Source: Sphingomonas sp. CBMAI 2297
GTDB taxonomy: Bacteria > Pseudomonadota > Alphaproteobacteria > Sphingomonadales > Sphingomonadaceae
Reading direction: 5' to 3'
DNA: 64,000 nucleotides
Assembly (NCBI RefSeq): GCF_029870595.1
Contig: NZ_JAPDIR010000022.1
Span: forward strand, 20,809 to 84,808
Position 1 is the stretch's first letter; the number at the start of each line of letters is the position of its first letter. The position numbers and the translations under genes were made by a program. Positions 16,000 to 24,619 of this stretch are shown one piece after another. The notes beneath the pieces are model-generated. The model saw only the letters and a program-made list of their open reading frames with translations, ran no database searches and was not told where the DNA came from.

Positions 16000-17712
16000 C
16001 TATCTCCGCGCGGCGATCCAGTCGTCCACCACGGCCTCCAGCATCGTCATCGGCAGCTGGCCCTGGGCCAGGATCAGGTCGTGAAAGGCGCGGATGTCGA
16101 ACCTGTCGCCCAGTGCCTTCTCCGCCCGGCGGCGCAGTTCGACGATCTTCAACTCGCCGACCTTGTACGCCACCGCCCCGCCCGGCGCGCCGATATAGCG
16201 GGCCAGCTCGGTATCGATGTTGATATCGGCCAGGGCGGTGTTCTCGGTGAAGCAGGCGCGCGCCTGCTCGTAGCTCCAGCCCATCACATGGATGCCGGTA
16301 TCCACCACCATCCGGCATGCCCGCCACATCTCGGTCGAGAGGCTGCCGAACGCTTCATAGGGATCGCGATAGACGCCCATCTCGTGCCCCAGCCGCTCGG
16401 CATAGAGCGCCCAGCCCTCGCGAAAGGCGAGCAGGTCGCGCTGGCGGCGGAAGCTCGGCCATTCGGGATGCTCCTGCGCGATCGCGGCATGGGTGTGATG
16501 GCCGGGCGCCGCCTCGTGCAGCGTCAGCGCCGGCACTTCGTAGAGCGGGCGCTGGTCGAGATGCGACGTATTGACGATGAACCGCCCCGGAAAGCCCCTG
16601 GAGAAGTCGCCGCCGCCGGAGCGGGCGGTGGTATAGCCCTCCTCCAGGTCCGCGGGCACGGGCTCGACGGTGAAGGGCTGGCGCGGCAGCGTGCCGAACC
16701 AGCGGGGGAGCAGGCCGTCGATGCGCTTGGCCGCGGCGCTGTACTTCTCGATCAGTTCCTCGCGGCTGCGCGCATAGAAGCGGGGATCGGTGCGAAGCTG
16801 GCGCAGCCACTCGGCAAAGCTGCCCTTGAAGCCGCTTTCCGCGATTACTCTGTCCATTTCGCCCCGAATGCGCTTCACCTCGGAAAGGCCCAGGGCATGG
16901 ACCTGCTCGGCGGTGAGGTCGGTGGTCGTGTAGTAGCGCAGCAGGAAGCCATAATAGTCCCGGCCGCCGGGAATGCCGGCAATGCCCAGCCCCTTGCGGG
17001 CATGCGCGCGATAGCGGCCGTCGACATAGGCCAGGATCGCGCGCTGCGCCGGGCGGATCTCGCGTTCGATCACCAGGCTCGCTTCGGCGACCAGCGCGTC
17101 CCTGCCCTTCAGCGGCGCGAGCAGCGGGTCCTCCGCCACGGGCCGCGCGATCTGGGCGCGCAGCACCGCCACCGCGACGTCGACCACCCGCGCCGGCTGG
17201 GTCCAGCCCGTGGCGATACCGCGCTCGAGATTGGCGCGCTGCTCGGCAAAATAGCCCGGCACCCCGCGCAGCCGCGCGATCCAGGCCCGCCCATCGGCGT
17301 CGCCGCGCACTTCCACGCTGCGCGCGGCATAATAGGGCGTGTTGTAAAAGCCTTCGTGGGCGACAAAGGCGAAGCGGCGCTCGTCGAGATCGATGCCCTC
17401 CACGCGCCAGCCGATGATCTGGCGAAGAAAGTCGCGGTTCCTCCGGTCCTCGGATGCGAGCGCCGCATCGGGCAGCGCGGCGAGCGCCTCGTCGATCGCG
17501 CGCAGCTCGGCCTTGCGCGCCGCCATACCGGCGGGCGTCTCGACCGGCCAGCCTTGCGGGGAATGCGAGGGATCGGAACGCCCCGCCTCCATCGGGAAGC
17601 CCTCCGAGAAGCGCTCGTACCGGGCGATCAGCGCATCGAGATCGGGCGATCCCGCCCCGAGCAGCAGCACGGCGCCGATCGGCAGCAGGAACAATCGCAG
17701 GGCACGGATCAT
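16000..17712 (-). CDS. Secreted DUF885 metallopeptidase-like protein (copy 1)
   Basis: A 570-residue DUF885 protein, helix-rich and related in fold to M2/M3-type gluzincins. The zinc motif is intact: TLHEAAPGHHTH (HExxPGHH, about residues 395-405), and the third ligand is probably the glutamate in AFREGWALYAERLG. A short leader (MIRALRLFLLPIGAVLLLGAGS) suggests export. ATG 17712 is preceded by GGAGGAGACCGCGC. It is the last gene of the minus-strand peptide operon, 34 bases after the FAD oxidoreductase. DUF885 proteins in sphingomonads usually accompany S9 peptidases and TonB receptors, so a periplasmic oligopeptidase role is likely, though few have been tested. Confidence 0.85.
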   Translation of the reverse strand: MIRALRLFLLPIGAVLLLGAGSPDLDALIARYERFSEGFPMEAGRSDPSHSPQGWPVETPAGMAARKAELRAIDEALAALPDAALASEDRRNRDFLRQIIGWRVEGIDLDERRFAFVAHEGFYNTPYYAARSVEVRGDADGRAWIARLRGVPGYFAEQRANLERGIATGWTQPARVVDVAVAVLRAQIARPVAEDPLLAPLKGRDALVAEASLVIEREIRPAQRAILAYVDGRYRAHARKGLGIAGIPGGRDYYGFLLRYYTTTDLTAEQVHALGLSEVKRIRGEMDRVIAESGFKGSFAEWLRQLRTDPRFYARSREELIEKYSAAAKRIDGLLPRWFGTLPRQPFTVEPVPADLEEGYTTARSGGGDFSRGFPGRFIVNTSHLDQRPLYEVPALTLHEAAPGHHTHAAIAQEHPEWPSFRRQRDLLAFREGWALYAERLGHEMGVYRDPYEAFGSLSTEMWRACRMVVDTGIHVMGWSYEQARACFTENTALADINIDTELARYIGAPGGAVAYKVGELKIVELRRRAEKALGDRFDIRAFHDLILAQGQLPMTMLEAVVDDWIAARR

Positions 17713-17746
17713 GCGCGGTCTCCTCCAGGAACGGCCAGGCACCTGC

Positions 17747-19048
17747 TCAGTTGGACAGCCAGGCCATCGTCATCAGCAGCTTGGGCAGCAGCGCCGCACC
17801 GGCATGGAGCCGGATCGGATGCGGGGTGCGCGGCACGACCGAGAGCCGCTCGCGGCTGTTCGACGCGATCGCCGCGGCCACTTCGATGCCCAGCTGCGTG
17901 TTGATGCCGATGCCGCGGCCATTGTCCGCCTGGATCGCCAGCGCGCCGTCGCCCAGGTCGTAAAGCTCGGGCAGGAAGGACGAATTCACCCAGGCCAGCC
18001 CCTCCCAGATATGGTCGATCCGGGGATCGGACAGCGCGGCGAAATGCTGCCGGAGCCGGCGCCGCGCCTCGCGCAGATGCGCCTTGCCGCCCCGCAGCAG
18101 GAACGACATCGGGAAGGCCGAGATCAGGTGCCCCTGCGGATCGAGCCGCGCGGTGAAGAGATAGGAGACCTTGTCGGTAAAGGCGCCGCCCTCGGGCAGG
18201 ATGGTGGCGCGCTGCACATCGTCCAGCGGCGCGGTCGCGAACTGGACGACGTGGAGCGGCAGCGCCGTGCGCCGCAGCGCCGGGTGCAGCCGGGCATTGC
18301 CGCCATTCGCCGCCAGCACCACCCGCCGCGCCGATACCGCGCCGCCCGGCGTCCGCGCAATCCACCGGCCGCCTTCGCGCCGGAGCGCCCGCACCGGGCT
18401 CTCGCCGAACAGCCTTGCGCCCTGCGTCAGCGCCGCCCGGGCAAGCCCGCGGACATAGCCGAGCGGGTTGAGGCTGCCGCCGTCGCCGAAGCGCAGCGCG
18501 CCGCAATAACGCTCGACCCCAAAGGCATGCCGCGCCTCGCGCGCCTCGACGAAGCGGACGTCATAGCCACGCGATCGCCACTGATCGGCATAGCCGCGCT
18601 GGCTCTGCGCCAGCCCGTCGCTGTGCGCGGGCGTATAGAAGCCGTCCTGCCGGGCATCGCAGTCGATCGCGTGCCGCTCGACCAGGTCGAACACCGCCCG
18701 CGCCGATCCGCCGATCATCCGCGTCAGCATCTCGCCATGGTGGCGGCCGAGCGCCGTGACGATCGTCTCGGGCGTATGCCGGATATAGTCGGGCGCGACG
18801 AGCCCGCCGCTCCAGCCGGTCGCCTGGTCGCCGGGCTGGCCCGCCTCGAGCAGCACCGTGTCGATGCCGGCCTCGGCAAGATGGAGCGCGGTCGCCATGC
18901 CGGCGATGCCGCCGCCGATCACGAGCACATCCGCTTCGATCTCGGCCGCCAGTGGCGCAAGCTCGGGGCCGGGCGCCGCCGTGGCGACCCAGACCGGCCT
19001 GGTCGACGGCCCGCCACCCCGGCGACGGGAAATGGACTGATGCTCCAT
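17747..19048 (-). CDS. FAD-dependent amine/D-amino-acid oxidoreductase (DAO family)
   Basis: A 433-residue DAO-family flavoprotein. The dinucleotide-binding motif VLVIGGGIAGMATALHLAEAG starts near residue 41 and ends in the acidic LLEAGQPG. GWSGGLVAPD and the C-terminal ADNGRGIGINTQLGIEVA fit the FAD-contact regions of glycine/D-amino-acid oxidases and PuuB-like gamma-glutamylputrescine oxidoreductases. ATG 19048 has GAAGG seven bases upstream. It is separated from the transporter by 168 bases, the largest internal gap in the operon. Likely role: oxidation of an amino acid or amine released by the peptidases encoded with it; the exact substrate is not readable. Confidence 0.85.
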   Translation of the reverse strand: MEHQSISRRRGGGPSTRPVWVATAAPGPELAPLAAEIEADVLVIGGGIAGMATALHLAEAGIDTVLLEAGQPGDQATGWSGGLVAPDYIRHTPETIVTALGRHHGEMLTRMIGGSARAVFDLVERHAIDCDARQDGFYTPAHSDGLAQSQRGYADQWRSRGYDVRFVEAREARHAFGVERYCGALRFGDGGSLNPLGYVRGLARAALTQGARLFGESPVRALRREGGRWIARTPGGAVSARRVVLAANGGNARLHPALRRTALPLHVVQFATAPLDDVQRATILPEGGAFTDKVSYLFTARLDPQGHLISAFPMSFLLRGGKAHLREARRRLRQHFAALSDPRIDHIWEGLAWVNSSFLPELYDLGDGALAIQADNGRGIGINTQLGIEVAAAIASNSRERLSVVPRTPHPIRLHAGAALLPKLLMTMAWLSN

Positions 19049-19215
19049 CACCACGCCTTCACAAGGGTGAGGCCGGGGGCCGGCGCGAAGGACAAGAACT
19101 CCCCCGCGACGTCCGTGATACGGGACGTTTGCATGTAATCTCGAACTCTCTGTTCGCCCCGCAAAGGGAGCGGTGTTTGCGCGCCCCTGAAAGAGGCGTA
19201 GTTCTCAAAGGACGG

Positions 19216-20115
19216 TCAGGCGGCGGCGGGCGCAGTTCTCCCGGCACGCTCGGTGCGGCGCGCGATGGTAACGAAGGCCAGCACGAAGCAGAGCGCCACC
19301 GGCGTGTTCATGATCATCGGCAGCGACATCTCGTTGTTGCCGACGATGCTCACCGCGATGAAGATCGCCGTGCCCTCCTGCCGCATCAGATGCTCGATCC
19401 CGATCGCGATGTTCTCGCGCCGGGTGAAGCCGGCGAAGCGCACGATCGTCATCACCACGCAGACCATGATCAGGTTGAGCGCCACGGTGATCCAGAACAG
19501 CGCGCCCAGATTCTCGCGCAGCACCGGCACCTGATCGAACAGGATGAAGCCGAAAGCAGTGAACAGCACGATCGTCGCGATGTTCTTCAGATATTTCTTG
19601 AAGGCGATCGCGAAGCCGGGGCGCAAGGCACGAAGCGTGAAGCCGGCGGCGGCGGGAAGCACGGTGATCGAGAAGATGTCCCAGAAGAACGAGGCCAGCG
19701 GCACCTTCACATCGGCCTCGAGCCCCAGGAAGTGGCTCAGCGCGAAATGGGCATAGAAGGGGACGACGAAGATGTAGATCATGCTGAGCAGCAGCGTCAT
19801 CGACATCGACAAGGCGAGATCGCCTTTCGCCATGTCGGTGAAGAGGTTCGACAGCATGCCGCCGGGCGTGGTGGCGAGCAGCACGAAGCCGACCGCCAGC
19901 GCCGGCGTGGGCGCCACGGTGAGCGCGAGCGTGAGCCCGATCAGCGGCGGCACGATCAGCATCGAGCAGACGCCGAAGACCAGCGCGCGCTTGTTGCGGA
20001 ATACCTGGCGGAAATCCGCTGCGGTGAGCGACAGGCCCATCGAGGCCATGATCGCGATCAGCGAGCCGGGCAGCACCCAGTGCCCCAGGACGGACATCAG
20101 ATCGGCATAGGTCAT
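19216..20115 (-). CDS. Bile acid:sodium symporter (BASS) family transporter
   Basis: A 299-residue inner-membrane protein with about nine hydrophobic segments and the BASS signature LLATTPGGMLSNLFTDMAKGDLALSMSMT in the fourth to fifth helix region. The second crossover motif is around GIEHLMRQEGTAIF. BASS proteins import organic anions (bile acids, oxo acids, pantothenate) with sodium. ATG 20115 follows GAGGGGGAGCGGGAC, 13 bases after the DUF3830 stop. In this operon it could carry a carboxylated product of peptide cleavage or amine oxidation into the cytoplasm (inference). Confidence 0.85.
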   Translation of the reverse strand: MTYADLMSVLGHWVLPGSLIAIMASMGLSLTAADFRQVFRNKRALVFGVCSMLIVPPLIGLTLALTVAPTPALAVGFVLLATTPGGMLSNLFTDMAKGDLALSMSMTLLLSMIYIFVVPFYAHFALSHFLGLEADVKVPLASFFWDIFSITVLPAAAGFTLRALRPGFAIAFKKYLKNIATIVLFTAFGFILFDQVPVLRENLGALFWITVALNLIMVCVVMTIVRFAGFTRRENIAIGIEHLMRQEGTAIFIAVSIVGNNEMSLPMIMNTPVALCFVLAFVTIARRTERAGRTAPAAA

Positions 20116-20128
20116 GTCCCGCTCCCCC

Positions 20129-20608
20129 TCAGGCCGGTTCGACGGTGATGGTGCAGGCGCCGTTCCGCCGGATCGCGTGGCAATCGGCGACGGCCTTTTC
20201 CAGATCCTCGTCGAGGATGCGGGCGCAGACATTGGCCTGGATCCAGCCGAACGGCATCAGCAGCCGGCCGCCGGCACCGTAGAAGATGCCGATGTCGTAG
20301 AAGGGCCCGGGCGGCAGGCCCTGGGTGCTGCCCGGCGCGAGATAGGCCAGCACGATGTCGCCGGCGCCCGGATAGGAGGTGGCGTTCTCGGCCGGGATCG
20401 GCGGCCAGGCCATGCCCTCGGGAAGGGATGCCGAGGGCATCGGCACCGAGATCTCGGGCCCGGTCCAGATCGCGTGCATCGCCTCGAACGAGGCGCGCCG
20501 CGCGGCGAGATCGCGCAGGAATTCGCAGGACAAAGGCGCCGCTTGCGGGAGCAGGCGGCAACGCGCCGACAGTCCCGATCTCGGCTCCGTGAAACGTACC
20601 AGATCCAT
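20129..20608 (-). CDS. DUF3830 family protein (cyclophilin-like fold)
   Basis: A 159-residue protein that I assign to DUF3830 by size, the N-terminal pattern DLVRFTEPRSGLSARCRLLPQAAPLSCEF and the later GDIVLAYLAPG and FYDIGIFYGAGGRLLMPFGW. These families have a small cyclophilin-like beta-barrel and no known enzyme activity. ATG 20608 has AGGGGG nine bases upstream; ATG 20617 is in frame but the Shine-Dalgarno would touch it. It sits 13 bases from the genes on each side, so it belongs in the operon. DUF3830 genes often lie near amino-acid or hydantoin-type catabolic genes, which suits the setting, but its role is unknown. Confidence 0.7.
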   Translation of the reverse strand: MDLVRFTEPRSGLSARCRLLPQAAPLSCEFLRDLAARRASFEAMHAIWTGPEISVPMPSASLPEGMAWPPIPAENATSYPGAGDIVLAYLAPGSTQGLPPGPFYDIGIFYGAGGRLLMPFGWIQANVCARILDEDLEKAVADCHAIRRNGACTITVEPA

Positions 20609-20621
20609 CGAAAGCATCCCC

Positions 20622-22295
20622 CTATCCGCCCGTCGCCATCGACAGATATTCTTCCTTCTGCAGCGCGATCGGCACATTGCCGTTGGTCCAGAGATAATCG
20701 TGGAAGCGCTTGAGATCGAAGGACTTGCCTTCGCGCACCCGGGCCTCCGCGAGGAACTCGGTCGTCTGCATCTTGCCGATCTGGTAGCTGATCGCCTGGC
20801 CGGGCGCGGCGGCAAAGAAAGTCGCTTCCTCGCGCGCCGTCGCCCGGTCCATCGGGACCATCCTCTCCAGATAGTCGGCAGCCTGGGCGATGGTGAATTC
20901 ACCTAGCGCCAGCTTCACGTCCACTTCGACCCGAAGGGCACGCAATCTCGCGAAATTATAGATGATCTCGCGCGTCTTGGGCGCGTCGGCCCAGAAGCCG
21001 GCCTGGAGCATCATCTCCTCGGCATAGAAGCCGGTGCCTTCATTGGCGCCGCTGTCATAATAGCGGCGGCGCAGCGGATCGGGGTTCCGCCAGCTGAGGC
21101 TGAGCTGGAAGAAATGGCCGGGCACGCCTTCATGGACGATGATCGGCCGCGGATCGCGCGCGATCGAAAGGTTGAAATAGCCGAGCTTGGGCGAGGGATC
21201 GGGGAGATAGACGGTCGCGTCCTGCCCGGTCCGGTCGATGCTGGTGAAATCGAAGGTCCGCCCCAGCCAGCCGATCGGCGCGAGATAGGCGGGGAAAGGC
21301 TGGGCCCTGTAATGCCCCACCCAGTCCGGGACCGTCAGCAGGTTCTTCTCGGTGAGGAACTGGCGGACCTTGAGCTCATCGGCGTCGAGCCGGGCAGTGA
21401 CGGCGCCGATCGAGGCGCCGATCGGCAGCTCCGGCAGGCCGGCATTGCGGTTGCGCTCGAGCGTCTCGAACAGCACCGAGCGCGCCCATTCCTGACGGCC
21501 CATCGCGACGAGCTGCTCGGGCGAATAGGGATAGATGCCGACATTGCCGAGGAAATAGAGGTAGCTCTCGCGGCCGACAGCGGTCTGCTCGGGCAGGCCG
21601 GCGCGCTTCGCCTTGAGGAACTCGGTGTAGGCCGCGAACGCCGCGATCGCCTTCTCGACCACGGCACCGAGCCGCTTCTTCCGCGCCGCATCGGCATAGG
21701 GGGCGAGACCGGCGGCCATGCCGCGCAGGCTCTCCGGCACTTCGGCGAGCTGGCCGAGCGCGACGTCGACGAACGGCCCGCGCATGTCGTCGAGATTGGC
21801 ACGGCCGGCGGCGAGGATCGCGGGGACGTTGCCGAGCAGGTGGATCACTTCATCCAGTCGCGCATGCGAGACCGGCGGCTTGGGCAGCAGGACCTCGAAC
21901 ACCGGGTTGAGCGCCTGGGCGGTGTAGAAATGCGGCTGGCGGCGCCAGGCGGCGACATGGTCCATTTCCCAATGGACGCGGGCCAGCGCCGAGCCGACCA
22001 GCCGGTAATCGACCTTCTCGCCGATGGCTTGCGGCGCCGCTTCCAGCGCCTTCCAGCGCGCCTCGAACGCGGCGAGCTGCCGGCGCTGGGCGGCGACGCC
22101 GGCGGGCGACCAGTCGGGCAGCCAGCCGGCGGGGCGGACGATGCGCGGAATATCGTCGCTGCTCGCGGGCTGGGTGGTGCCGCGCCAGGCCCAGAAATCG
22201 GCGCCGAGCTGCTGGACGGCCGGCTGCGCGGCCGCCGCCTGCGCCATGAACAGGGTGGCGCCTCCCATCAGTACCGCGATGCCCCGGCCCAGCAT
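20622..22295 (-). CDS. Secreted DUF885 metallopeptidase-like protein (copy 2)
   Basis: A 557-residue DUF885 protein with a signal peptide (MLGRGIAVLMGGATLFMAQAAAAQ). The zinc motif IVHEGVPGHFFQ (HExxPGH, about 395-405) is intact and the likely third-ligand motif is GANEGTGFYAEEMM. The start lies one base after the stop of the S9 peptidase (TAGCATG), which means tight translational coupling. It is clearly different in sequence from copy 1 at 16000-17712, so these are separate subfamilies rather than a recent duplication. Probable role: further trimming of peptides by a periplasmic zinc peptidase. Confidence 0.88.
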   Translation of the reverse strand: MLGRGIAVLMGGATLFMAQAAAAQPAVQQLGADFWAWRGTTQPASSDDIPRIVRPAGWLPDWSPAGVAAQRRQLAAFEARWKALEAAPQAIGEKVDYRLVGSALARVHWEMDHVAAWRRQPHFYTAQALNPVFEVLLPKPPVSHARLDEVIHLLGNVPAILAAGRANLDDMRGPFVDVALGQLAEVPESLRGMAAGLAPYADAARKKRLGAVVEKAIAAFAAYTEFLKAKRAGLPEQTAVGRESYLYFLGNVGIYPYSPEQLVAMGRQEWARSVLFETLERNRNAGLPELPIGASIGAVTARLDADELKVRQFLTEKNLLTVPDWVGHYRAQPFPAYLAPIGWLGRTFDFTSIDRTGQDATVYLPDPSPKLGYFNLSIARDPRPIIVHEGVPGHFFQLSLSWRNPDPLRRRYYDSGANEGTGFYAEEMMLQAGFWADAPKTREIIYNFARLRALRVEVDVKLALGEFTIAQAADYLERMVPMDRATAREEATFFAAAPGQAISYQIGKMQTTEFLAEARVREGKSFDLKRFHDYLWTNGNVPIALQKEEYLSMATGG

Positions 22296-22296
22296 G

Positions 22297-24531
22297 CTAC
22301 TTCCGGTTCTTCACATTGCGATCGAAGAACTCGACCATCTTCTTGAACGAGAAACGGGTCTGCGGAATGTTCTCCGCGTCCCAGGGGTGGTTGGCGCCGG
22401 GCAGCGTCACCAGCTCGAACAGCTGCTCGCGCCGGATCATCTGCTCGGCCAGCGCCATCGTGTCCGAATAGAGGACGACGGAATCGCGGGTGCCGTGGAT
22501 GATCATCAGCGGGTCCCTGATGCCCTTGGCCTGGTACAGCGCCGACTGCGCCTCGTAGCGCCCGGGCATGTCCGGCCCGTCGGGCGGACCCATGATCCAC
22601 ATCTGCGCCGGGAAGGCATGCCAGACATTGGTGGCGGGCGCGCCGGCGATACCCGCGGCATAGAGGCCAGGCTTCTTCGACAGCGACATGATCGTCATCA
22701 GCCCGCCATAGCTCGAGCCCCAGATGCCGATGCGCTTCGGATCGGCATGGCCCTGGGCGATCAGATAGCGGACGCCGCTCTCGAGATCGTTGATGTCGGT
22801 CTCGCCATAGCTCTCATATTGCGTCTGGTTGTGGTCCCGTCCCTGCCCCCAGGAACCGCGGATGTTGACGGTCAGGACGATATAGCCCTGCGCGACGAAA
22901 TACTGGTCGAGCCCCCAGGTCGGGTGGGCGCGGCGGCCGCCCCATTGGTTGTGGACCGCGTCCGAATAGACCGAGCCGACGATGACCGGGTATTTCTTGC
23001 CCGGGTCGAAATCGGCGGGGACGCTCACCCGGCCGAGCAGGTTGATCCCGTCGACATGGCTGGGGAACTGGACATAGCTGGTCTTCGCCCAGGTCTGGCC
23101 GTAGAAATCGGGCTGGGGCGACTTTGTGACCTGCACCGCCTTGCCGGGCTTCGCGGTGTCGATGACGAACAGCTCGGGCGGCAGGTCGTCATTGCTGTAC
23201 CAGTCGGCGATGCGGCTGAAATCGGGAGAATAGACCGGCTCGTGCGTGCCGCCCGCCGGCCCGCTCAGCTGCTCGATCTTTCCGCCCGCCAGCGGCACGC
23301 GGTAGAGCTGGCGGTCCTGCAGGGCGGACTTGTTGGCGGTGAAATAGAGCTGCCTGTTCCTGGCATCGACCGCGAACGAAGCGATTTCCCATTTGCCGCT
23401 GGTGATCTGGCGGGGCGCCTCGCCGGCCTTTTTCTGGTGGTAGAGCTGAAGCCAGCCGTCGCGATCGGTAAGGATGATCAGGCCGTCGTCGCCCGGCGCC
23501 CAGGCGACTTGCCAATCGGGGCGGAGATGCTTGGGCTCGCGCAGCTGGTAGAAGGTCTCGCGCCCGCCGGTGGCGGCGTCGTAGAGATAGATGCTGTGCT
23601 CCTTGGCCTCCATGTCGGCGCTGCTGACGAACAGCCGCTTGCCGTCATGCGACAGGCCATAGCCCCAGACGTCGTGCTTGGCATCGGGGCGCTCGAACAG
23701 ACGGGACTTGCCGGTGGCGAGGTCGACCATGCCGATCGCCGTCCTGCTGGTCTCCTCGCCGGGGAAGGCGCGGATCACGCGGTTGTTCTGCAGCTTGCCC
23801 TTGGCGTCGTAATAGATATCGCGCTCGGGCATGGCGCGGTCGTCGGCCTGCTGGAAGGCGATCGACTTGCCGCTATCGGCCCATTTGAAATCTTCGATGT
23901 AAACCTTGGGATCGTCGCTGCCGGCAAGGCGCGTGGCGACGGCTCCCTCCCCCGCCGCAATATCGCGGACCCAGAGCTGGCCGCCGGGGGCGACCGGCGA
24001 TGCGGCGGACGCGGCGGCGATGAAGGCGAGCTTCGAGCCGTCGGGCGCGACGGCGAGCTTGCGGATACCGCGCTTGTCGGCCTCCGCCTTCACGATCCTG
24101 CCGTCCGCCTCGCGGATATGGAGCTGGCCGCCCAGGGTGAAGGCAACGCGGCCGTTGGCCAGGAACACCGCCTGGGCGATGCCCTTCGCTTCCGCCTCCG
24201 GCTTGCTGTCCTTGCCCAGGAAGGTCAGGCGGGTCTTCTGCCCGGTGCGGGGCGACCAGGACCAGATGTCGCGGAACGAATAGCCTTCGTCGTTCCACAG
24301 GAAGAGCACCGCGCTGCCGTCCGCGGCCCAGCTATAGCCCTGGGGATCGATGCCCACGAGGCTCTTGTAGCGATAGAGTTCGTCGATCGAGAAGCTGGTG
24401 CCGGGCACGCCGGCGGTGCCCCGGACCGGCCCCTGGGCCTGTTGCTGGGCAAGGGCGGGAGCCGCCGCCCCCGGCGCGGCGATCATGAGAGCCGCCGATA
24501 TCGCCCGGACGGAAACGCTGAACTTGATCAT
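22297..24531 (-). CDS. S9 family peptidase (dipeptidyl-peptidase IV/prolyl oligopeptidase type)
   Basis: A 744-residue secreted serine peptidase. After a signal peptide (SVRAISAALMIAAPGAAAPALAQ), residues about 50-480 form the beta-propeller, with repeated strand patterns such as VAPDGSKLAFIAA and SHDGKRLFVSS. The C-terminal alpha/beta-hydrolase domain holds the triad: serine in GIWGSSYGGLM, aspartate in IIHGTRDSVV and histidine in LPGANHPWD. ATG 24531 was chosen over an upstream in-frame extension, which lacks a leader. It lies 88 bases after the TonB receptor stop. It should cut peptides, often after proline, in the periplasm once the receptor has imported them. Confidence 0.92.
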   Translation of the reverse strand: MIKFSVSVRAISAALMIAAPGAAAPALAQQQAQGPVRGTAGVPGTSFSIDELYRYKSLVGIDPQGYSWAADGSAVLFLWNDEGYSFRDIWSWSPRTGQKTRLTFLGKDSKPEAEAKGIAQAVFLANGRVAFTLGGQLHIREADGRIVKAEADKRGIRKLAVAPDGSKLAFIAAASAASPVAPGGQLWVRDIAAGEGAVATRLAGSDDPKVYIEDFKWADSGKSIAFQQADDRAMPERDIYYDAKGKLQNNRVIRAFPGEETSRTAIGMVDLATGKSRLFERPDAKHDVWGYGLSHDGKRLFVSSADMEAKEHSIYLYDAATGGRETFYQLREPKHLRPDWQVAWAPGDDGLIILTDRDGWLQLYHQKKAGEAPRQITSGKWEIASFAVDARNRQLYFTANKSALQDRQLYRVPLAGGKIEQLSGPAGGTHEPVYSPDFSRIADWYSNDDLPPELFVIDTAKPGKAVQVTKSPQPDFYGQTWAKTSYVQFPSHVDGINLLGRVSVPADFDPGKKYPVIVGSVYSDAVHNQWGGRRAHPTWGLDQYFVAQGYIVLTVNIRGSWGQGRDHNQTQYESYGETDINDLESGVRYLIAQGHADPKRIGIWGSSYGGLMTIMSLSKKPGLYAAGIAGAPATNVWHAFPAQMWIMGPPDGPDMPGRYEAQSALYQAKGIRDPLMIIHGTRDSVVLYSDTMALAEQMIRREQLFELVTLPGANHPWDAENIPQTRFSFKKMVEFFDRNVKNRK

Positions 24532-24619
24532 CTTCCCAACACCTTCACCCTCTGTCGACGCTCCCGGCCCCGGTTGCCGGCGACGGCGGGGGATCGCCGC
24601 CGCCGCCGGACTTGGGGCC

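Noticed and set aside
19049..19215. Possible extra gene or riboswitch in the gap before the FAD oxidoreductase gene
   Set aside because: Only short unstable hairpins and no open frame of note; best read as an operon spacer.
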